Below are positions 8,183 to 13,868 of a stretch of 13,868 nucleotides of DNA, in pieces. The notes beneath the pieces were generated by a model. That model worked only from the letters and a program-made list of their open reading frames with translations, was not told the origin of the DNA and searched no databases. A program made the position numbers and the translations under genes. Location: contig NW_019091442.1 in the NCBI RefSeq assembly GCF_001949145.1, positions 785,523-799,390 of the forward strand. The letters are read 5' to 3'. Each line of letters opens with the position of its first letter. The stretch's first letter is position 1. The stretch comes from Acanthaster planci (taxonomy: Eukaryota > Echinodermata > Asteroidea > Valvatida > Acanthasteridae).

Positions 8183-9810
8183 GTATTATTTTACATTCTT
8201 TAAGTTCATGTATTCAGGCTTTGACCAGTGGAAATGGTACATGTAGCTGACCTCACTTAAAGCATAACACGAAGGGTCTATGGACTATTTGCACTAACTG
8301 AGTATCCCATATACTGTACATCTACATGTATGAGAAACTTGCCCTCAGTTTTAGCCAGTAAAACACAGAATATTAACATTACTTGTGGCCTTTTCAGTCG
8401 TTGATATACATGTACAAATAATTCTTATTTGAGGCAATTACAAAGTCAGTTTCCAATCTTTCAGTCAGTCAGTTTTGTTGTAATCTCAATGAAAGTCTTT
8501 ACGTGGAATTTGAAAGCTTCATTTCTCTGACTGGTTTTTATAACTTCCCATGAATATACAGTAACTTGAGTTATAGACAACCTAAAATGATGAATTAAAC
8601 AGATTTGAAATTGCTCAGTGCTCTCACCAAGTTGATTAATATGATATAAAAATGACAAATTTCACCACATGAAGGCTTTTTTTAGATCACATAATACTTA
8701 AAGGCACTGTACCATTGGTGTTTTGTCATAATTTCATAAGATTGGCTGATCATAGTGTATAATATTCACTGCAACTTACATTCCACTGACTTGTTTCATG
8801 ATTGAGTCAACTGCTTTGTGAAAAATCGAGAAAAACAGTGCGGCATTTTCAGTGATTAAATCAAAGATCTTGTAGTTTATCTTGTGTAAAATCTATGAAT
8901 GACAGGGCATTTGTAGTAGGCAAACAATATCTGTGGTGTTAAGGTGGGAAACAGGCATGGCAGGTTTTCTTTCCCTTAATGAACACATTACCATGATTAC
9001 CCATTGAATCACCCAAAACTTCATCAATCACATTTGAAGTAAAACAATACATGATCAGTAACTGGCGTAACTGCTTCGTTAAAAGAAAACTTTACAATTG
9101 GAGATTACAATGTAAAATACAGAATTTCTAGAACGTACTTTTGAAATTGTAAAAATACAAAGATGAGCAATGTTTAGTATCATACATGTACATGCACCAG
9201 TATCTTGTACCTAAACCTAAGGGTCAGGACTGTACATATACATGCACATGTACTGTAGGTAACTTCTGGTCCTGGAATGTGAAAGTAAGTTGGCATTGCA
9301 GAGAAACAGACTGCCAAAAAGGATTCATCCCTACTGTTTACGCTTGGGCACAGTGGTTATTTGTGAACAAAATGGTACCATTATGCAGTCAGACATTGAG
9401 AGAAGTAGATAAAAAGGGGACTAGGTCAAGGACTACAAGCAGGAATATCGGCACAATTTAGAAATTGAAAACTTTACTGCCTGGTTTTGTTCTTTTTTGG
9501 AACATAAATGTACCTGTGCACTAGCACTTTGCAGGTGACCTTGGCAATATCTTAGGCCTTGTTCATCGTTTACAAACATGACGTATGAGCAGGTTTTCAC
9601 TCATCAGTTCCACCTTGGAAAGTTGTGAAGAATTGTCTGGATACCCTAAATGCAAATGTATATGTACATACTAGCATACAATTTTATATTGTGTTAAAAA
9701 GATTTTAATCCTATCATGAAGTGATACGATGATGCCGAAATAAAAACTTCATCTATCAGTTGGTTTGAGTGCAAAATATGCTTTTATATACTCAATCTTT
9801 TTCCCAACAG
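8183..9810. other. Intron 3: no gene seen
   Basis: AT-rich intron. A stretch beginning TTAAAGGCACTGTACCATTGG near 8698 resembles the opening of interspersed repeats I associate with echinoderm genomes, but its limits cannot be set. The 91-codon frame at 9186-9461 is partly TACATGTA-derived and unsupported. Confidence 0.4.
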
Positions 9811-9896
9811 ACAGATAATCTCCCAACCAGTCACTTGGCTGAGCTGGCTGGTACATTTACCGATGCTGTTAGATCAAGGGATCCAACTTCTGGAAA
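9811..9896 (+). CDS. FANCI: FANCI exon 4
   Basis: The acceptor TTTCCCAACAG|ACA has a good pyrimidine tract and the donor is GGAAA|GTAAGTCC. The exon is 86 bases, entering in phase 0 and leaving after two bases of a Lys codon. It encodes TDNLPTSHLAELAGTFTDAV then RSRDPTSGK, matching the human stretch around LLVELANEFISAVREG and its following GK. The split Lys codon (AA|G) is completed exactly by exon 5, which supports both borders. It belongs to the first alpha-solenoid segment. Confidence 0.92.
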
Positions 9897-10609
9897 GTAA
9901 GTCCATAAAAGGTGAAGCTACACAGTTAATATCGTACAATAACTCACACATCACATACATGTGCATGTAAAAAGATTGAAGCCAAAATTTTGTTGCCAAA
10001 TGTTATTTTCTCCTTTTCCAGTCTTCCACCTTTCCCTTTTTCTCCCAGCATCCTTAGCCTGGTTCCCAGACCAAATGATATGGACTGTATGTACCCCAAG
10101 AGATATCTGAGGTCTGTCTGCCGCCATGACCATGTAACAAGAATGGGAGAATTCTTCCTGTTTAAAATAATTCTAAACTGACCAAAGTTTCTGGAAGCTG
10201 TGTTTGCCGATTTTTAGATAATGTCGTTAATATTTGGAAATGTATACAATATAAGTACTGAGCGCCTTTCTTCACAGACTTCCTGACATGGTATGCATGT
10301 TTCTGACAACTTCTTTCAAGTTCTCTGAATTTGTTTTTGATTGTTACTGCTGGTTTTATATATTTTGAAATTGTTATTTAAAAAAAAAAACATGTGCACC
10401 CTGCATTCGAAACATTATGTAAGGAATCTTATATTGCATCATGCTCCATATTTGTCAATAGTGGCTACCACACCCACAATTTGTACGTCGGTTGAATTAT
10501 GAGGTCTTGGAACCAGACTACCATCATTCAGTACATCCCTCTGTTGTTTAATGATTTTTCATGAGAATGTACATGTTCATGTGCTCCGTATGTTTTTAAC
10601 TCCTTGTAG
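9897..10609. other. Intron 4, with a strong decoy acceptor tract
   Basis: Two pyrimidine tracts ending in AG (TCCTTTTCCAG at about 10021 and TTTTTCTCCCAG at about 10049) look like acceptors but are followed by no FANCI-like coding sequence. The following AGCCTGGTTCCCAGACC looks repeat-like. No gene was seen. Confidence 0.45.
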
Positions 10610-10777
10610 GGCATTTGAACTACTGCCCAAAATCCTGTCATCACTTGCTGCAAAGGAAACCATAACCTATGGAAACAATAAGATGTCAGGAGTGGAATAT
10701 AAGAATAGTGTGATAACCACTCTGACTTCCAGTAGATGGGATCCACATTGTGTCATACATCTTGCTTCAATGTTCAG
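10610..10777 (+). CDS. FANCI: FANCI exon 5
   Basis: The exon runs from TCCTTGTAG|GGCATT to TTCAG|GTTAGT, 168 bases, entering with the third base of a Lys codon and leaving in phase 2. It encodes AFELLPKILSSLAAKE, then a YGNNKMSGVEYKN segment, VITTLTSSRWD and CVIHLASMFR. Each has a direct counterpart in vertebrate FANCI (LELLPIILTALATKKE, SGEECKK, INTLCSGRWD, YVIQLTSMFK). The RWD and SMF positions are the strongest anchors. This is part of the first solenoid domain. The open frame reads on beyond 10777 into the intron, but the match stops exactly at the donor. Confidence 0.94.
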
Positions 10778-11579
10778 GTTAGTTTCAGTTCTTGCCAGCA
10801 GTATTGATGGGAGCATTAGTAATAAAAAGCATGCATGCAATTACATGTACACGTGTGTGTTTGGACTATGGAGTTTTATTTTCTTGTGTTTTCTAACAGA
10901 AAATCAAAATCCCGATTTTTTTAACAATATTGAAATATAAATATACATGTATTGAAATAAAACATTTTTTCAGTTTTAAAAATTGACGACATTTTCTGCT
11001 CAAAGTTTCACTAAAAACGGCTACCGGTAGTTGTTAATTTTTTAAAACACATAAATCAGATTACAGATGCATTGCTGTTTTTGAATTACGTAGCTTACAA
11101 GTAACATGTACCTTAGTGCTACAGAGTTTAATCACCTGATATTGTGTTAGCTAGTAAATTACAGGTTCATGCGTAAAAAAGTGAAGTCAGCACTGCTAGG
11201 CCATGGTGAGCAATCTGGAAGGTAATGCTGCTCTTGTAACACTAATGTAGTAAGGAAAACATAAAATGGGGGCTTGATAATGTTTACAAATGTGTACTTC
11301 TTGGAAATTGTGTATTTGCATTTATATTGGAAGACTTTCAAGATACATGTAGAGTACTAGATGTTATACAACATGAATAACATTTGTCCTCGTCAAGACT
11401 CACTTTTTATTATTGTCCCTAGTGATGCGGTTTGCACCACCCTTTGAAGAAATGGCAGATTTTTAAGGCATAATATGCAAATGGGCCTTAGCATACAGTG
11501 TATAACCACCCAAGGAAGCATCAAAGTGTGTCTTTTGTTTCTTGTAATACAGTTTGGCACTCAGTACCTGTACATTCAT
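10778..11579. other. Intron 5, first part: no gene seen
   Basis: AT-rich intron sequence with scattered TACATGTA motifs. Nothing coding was recognised on either strand. Confidence 0.45.
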
Positions 11580-12256
11580 TCTTCAGCTTCGTTTCCATGT
11601 GTTTTGCCTCATCTTTGCTATTTCTGATGGTTTTTCTCGCTGTTGGTTTGTCAATATGTCAACTGAGAAGGGTAAAGATATGCCTGCTGGTCCTTTGAAA
11701 CCTACATGTACATGTATGGCTTCGGCCTTGTCAACCTCGCCTCTGATTGAATGAGTGCTTAAATCACAGGCCCCAGCCCATCTCAGGCTGGTGAGCCTCC
11801 GGCCGGAGAGTTGGAAAGAGGACCGCCTTGCCCAATTTCCATCGCTGACACAGGAGGGTCTTTTCCTCTTCCTCCATCTTGGAACGTGCTGCACGCACAC
11901 AGGCTCAACAGGTTGCAGAAAATTTTGCCTGTACATACCATGCCTTGGGTTGTCTCTCATCATCAAGCAGGACTGTCTTTCTTCCTTGCTCAACAATGGA
12001 ATTTCCTGTTGAGCGCGAATCTAAATGTGACGGAACAACAGACATCCAACATGGTAGCACCCATACCTCAGCTATATTTGGCACTTCCAAGACTGCCACA
12101 TCTAATGCAGGGCCGTACAAGGGGAGTACACGTATGCTCTCTCGGTATATCTCTGCAGTAAACAAAGTTTGGGAGCAGTTATCCCTTTCAAGGGTGTTCA
12201 TCATCAGGGTATTCTACCAAGTCAAAGTATGCAGCCTACAAATCAGTATCGTCTAG
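11580..12256. mobile_element. Block of overlapping open frames, possibly a transposon fragment
   Basis: Within intron 5 this stretch is more GC-rich and has long overlapping frames: 137 codons on the - strand (11996-11583), 116 on the + strand (11811-12161) and 125 on the + strand (11879-12256), against a background of about 60-70. The last is Ser/Thr/Gln-rich and ends MLSRYISAVNKVWEQL. Taken across frames the + strand looks like one longer coding region broken by frameshifts, starting near MSTEKGKDMPAGPLK at 11659. I cannot name the family; a gag-like or accessory protein of a retroelement is a guess. It is not part of FANCI, because exon 5 joins exon 6 exactly in phase. Confidence 0.35.
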
Positions 12257-12368
12257 TCACAGCAAGACTTGATTGGACTGAGATATTCTTGATCAGAAAG
12301 CAAAAAAGTAGATGTGATTTGATTGTAGTCTGAACACCAGCTGATGAATGCTTTGTTTGCTGTTACAG

Positions 12369-12492
12369 GGATGTTGTTCTAAGCAGTGATCAGCTGAAAT
12401 CTGTCATCACAAAGATTCTGAGGCTGTGTAAGGATGTTGACTTGCAGGAACTACCACCACTGGTTTACCAGCTTCTTCTCTTATCAACCAAG
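12369..12492 (+). CDS. FANCI: FANCI exon 6
   Basis: The acceptor TGTTACAG|GGA and the donor ACCAAG|GTACAT bound 124 bases. The first base completes the Arg codon left open by exon 5 (AG|G), and the exon ends in phase 0. It encodes DVVLSSDQLKSVITKILR, then LCKDVDLQELPPLVYQLLLL and STK. The LQELPPLVYQLLLLSTK stretch is the best conserved run in the window (human LQEIPPLVYQLLVLSSK) and makes the FANCI assignment safe. It lies in the first alpha-solenoid domain. A TACATGTA motif follows immediately inside the intron, starting at the donor. Confidence 0.95.
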
Positions 12493-13503
12493 GTACATGT
12501 ACATTGTACATTTTGAAGCATAAATTTATTTTCATTAATTTGGAACTAACCTATAAGCTTCATTTCCTTATTCTCCTGTGGACAGAAATAACAAAAGTGG
12601 CATACAAACACGCGTACTCCTTCAGTAACATACACAGTTGCATTTGCAGGATAATGGGATGGATATGACAAGTATAAATGCATGCTTCGTCAAGTACATC
12701 AGTTCGCTGGATGATGTAAGATAAGCACTGTTGCAAAGTTAGTCTTTGGTTTGGTTGGTACAGCGGCATGTTGGAACCTCTACAGCTCTCAAAAGTTACA
12801 TGTACATATACGGTACTGTACAAGTAGTCTGCTCAATGTGCCTCATAATTGAGCTTCAGAAAAATGCAGCTTGCCAAGGCAAAAAAACATTCTCTTGATT
12901 AAGAGTTTTCTTCTATGTGCTGCTGTACTCTTTTTACATCAAAACATGGTGGGAGGAATAACATTCTCTCAAGAATAATAAGATTTAAAAATAATGATTT
13001 TCATATCGTCAGGTAACCAAATTTAGCAAATCATAGTTCGTAACTTTATCAACAAAAATGTACCGGTACTGTCAGCAAACACATGCTGTTCCTGAAACAC
13101 ATCTCCAGAATGGTTTGCAGTGTTGTTGGCTGCAAAGACATTTCAAATTTCGAAATGTTAACAATGCATGAAGATGGAGATTTGAGTGGAGGCTTCAGTG
13201 ATAGAGAAATCTCTCAACTACCTGTACTACGTTCACTGAATAAACATGTATAAGTAACCAAGACAACAATCACAGTCTATACTAATGAGTAGCCTGCTCT
13301 TCACATACCACCACCAGTATGACACACTTTTTAGGAACAAAGTATGACTTGAGTGGCTAGGAATTGGGTCATTGTATAAATTCAGGGTTCAAAAGTGTGA
13401 CATTTTGTGTCCCCTGTTACACCGGAGCTGTGTAATTTGACCTTGACGTATCACTGAAATTGATTTCAAACTATTCTCCCTATCATCATCATTTTATATA
13501 CAG
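12493..13503. other. Intron 6: no gene seen
   Basis: AT-rich intron with TACATGTA motifs near the donor and near 12797. A short frame on the - strand (12823-12560) has no recognisable domain. Confidence 0.5.
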
Positions 13504-13592
13504 GGCCATAAGAAACTGGTGTTGGAAGGACTGACATCATACATCAGTGAACAGGATCAACAGTGCAAAGACCAACACAAACAGCAAAATCT
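13504..13592 (+). CDS. FANCI: FANCI exon 7 (last exon in the window)
   Basis: The acceptor TTATATACAG|GGC opens a phase-0 frame GHKKLVLEGLTSYISEQDQQ, then CKDQHKQQN. It aligns with the human segment [20 protein letters not shown] and its acidic/polar continuation. The best donor is TCT|GTGAGA after 13592, leaving phase 2; reading on would hit TGA at 13594, so the splice is required for a full-length product. The polar tail (DQQCKDQHKQQ) corresponds to a variable loop in vertebrate FANCI. Everything after about residue 252-264, including the region of the regulatory phosphorylation sites and the monoubiquitinated lysine, lies beyond the window. Confidence 0.85.
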
Positions 13593-13784
13593 GTGAGATT
13601 GAAATTTTTCTTGGAGTTGGCAAAAGTAGGCAACGTGTTTAGTTTAAACTCCACTTAACATTACAGTCGCCAATGCATTTTAAGATTTTAGTAATAAATG
13701 CATATCGGTCTTGTTGATAAGAGTATGTCAATAATAAGTTTTGCCTCATAATTGCAATAAAAAAAGTCATTTCCCACATCACAG

Positions 13785-13868
13785 CCAGGGTTCTGCCTAG
13801 GATGGTTTTAGTGCCGGCAGGACTATCTAAGCGGAGCGCCACCATCGGTTGGCGCGGAGCGTACCTGA
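13785..13868. repeat. CpG-rich repeat-like sequence at the right edge
   Basis: GCGGAGCG occurs at 13831-13838 and again at 13854-13861, and GCGCCA/TGGCGC form a small hairpin between them. The run CAGCCAGGGTTCTGCCTAGG before it and the abrupt CpG richness in an AT-rich intron suggest the end of an interspersed repeat that continues past the window. Its family is not identified. Confidence 0.45.

Noticed and set aside
9186-9461. 91-codon + strand frame in intron 3
   Set aside because: Part of it is the translation of TACATGTA motifs, it has no recognisable domain, and exons 3 and 4 match adjacent FANCI segments without it.
10008-10135. Possible extra exon after strong pyrimidine tracts in intron 4
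   Set aside because: The tracts look like acceptors, but the Lys codon split between exons 4 and 5 is restored exactly without an extra exon, and the sequence there is not FANCI-like.
10778-10940. Continuation of the exon 5 open frame
   Set aside because: Similarity stops at the donor TTCAG|GTTAGT; the rest is read-through of intron sequence.
1-13868. CRISPR arrays, tRNA or rRNA genes
   Set aside because: No regularly spaced repeat arrays, cloverleaf with conserved tRNA boxes, or rRNA core sequences were seen on either strand.

Overview
This window is animal nuclear DNA: short coding blocks with GT/AG splice borders are separated by long AT-rich introns, and most of the listed open frames are chance. 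Introns from about position 1900 onward are dotted with the palindrome TACATGTA / ACATGTACATGT. Together with the vertebrate-like protein blocks, this suggests a marine invertebrate (amphioxus, echinoderm, hemichordate or mollusc). I cannot fix the phylum from the sequence alone.

The main gene is the 5' fifth of FANCI on the + strand. FANCI is the Fanconi anaemia group I protein, partner of FANCD2 in the ID2 complex that responds to DNA interstrand crosslinks. Seven exons can be assembled: 1 (ending 3293), 2 (5411-5524, or ending 5488), 3 (7973-8182), 4 (9811-9896), 5 (10610-10777), 6 (12369-12492) and 7 (13504-13592). All splice phases are mutually consistent and give about 252-264 N-terminal residues, against roughly 1,300 for a whole FANCI. 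The rest, including the region of the monoubiquitinated lysine, lies beyond the right edge. The proposed start codon is the last three bases of exon 1, so translation of MD... depends on splicing across a 2.1-kb intron.

The left ~1.25 kb differs from the rest: it is richer in GC and CpG and lacks TACATGTA. It holds an unrecognised open frame of at least 95 codons on the - strand that runs off the left edge, a TATA-like box readable in both directions, a diverged repeat with a 102-base period, and a GC-rich hairpin at 1071-1153. This could be the edge of a large mobile or virus-like element, but nothing seen proves that.

The introns carry transposon debris. Intron 1 has a decayed non-LTR retrotransposon (reverse transcriptase motifs with in-frame stops and frameshifts, about 3905-5220). 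Intron 2 has a probable MITE with 14-base inverted ends (6642-6770) and a second hairpin (6473-6544). Intron 5 has a block of overlapping open frames (about 11580-12256) that looks like foreign, possibly element-derived sequence. A CpG-rich repeat-like stretch closes the right edge. No RNA genes, CRISPR arrays or prokaryotic features were seen.
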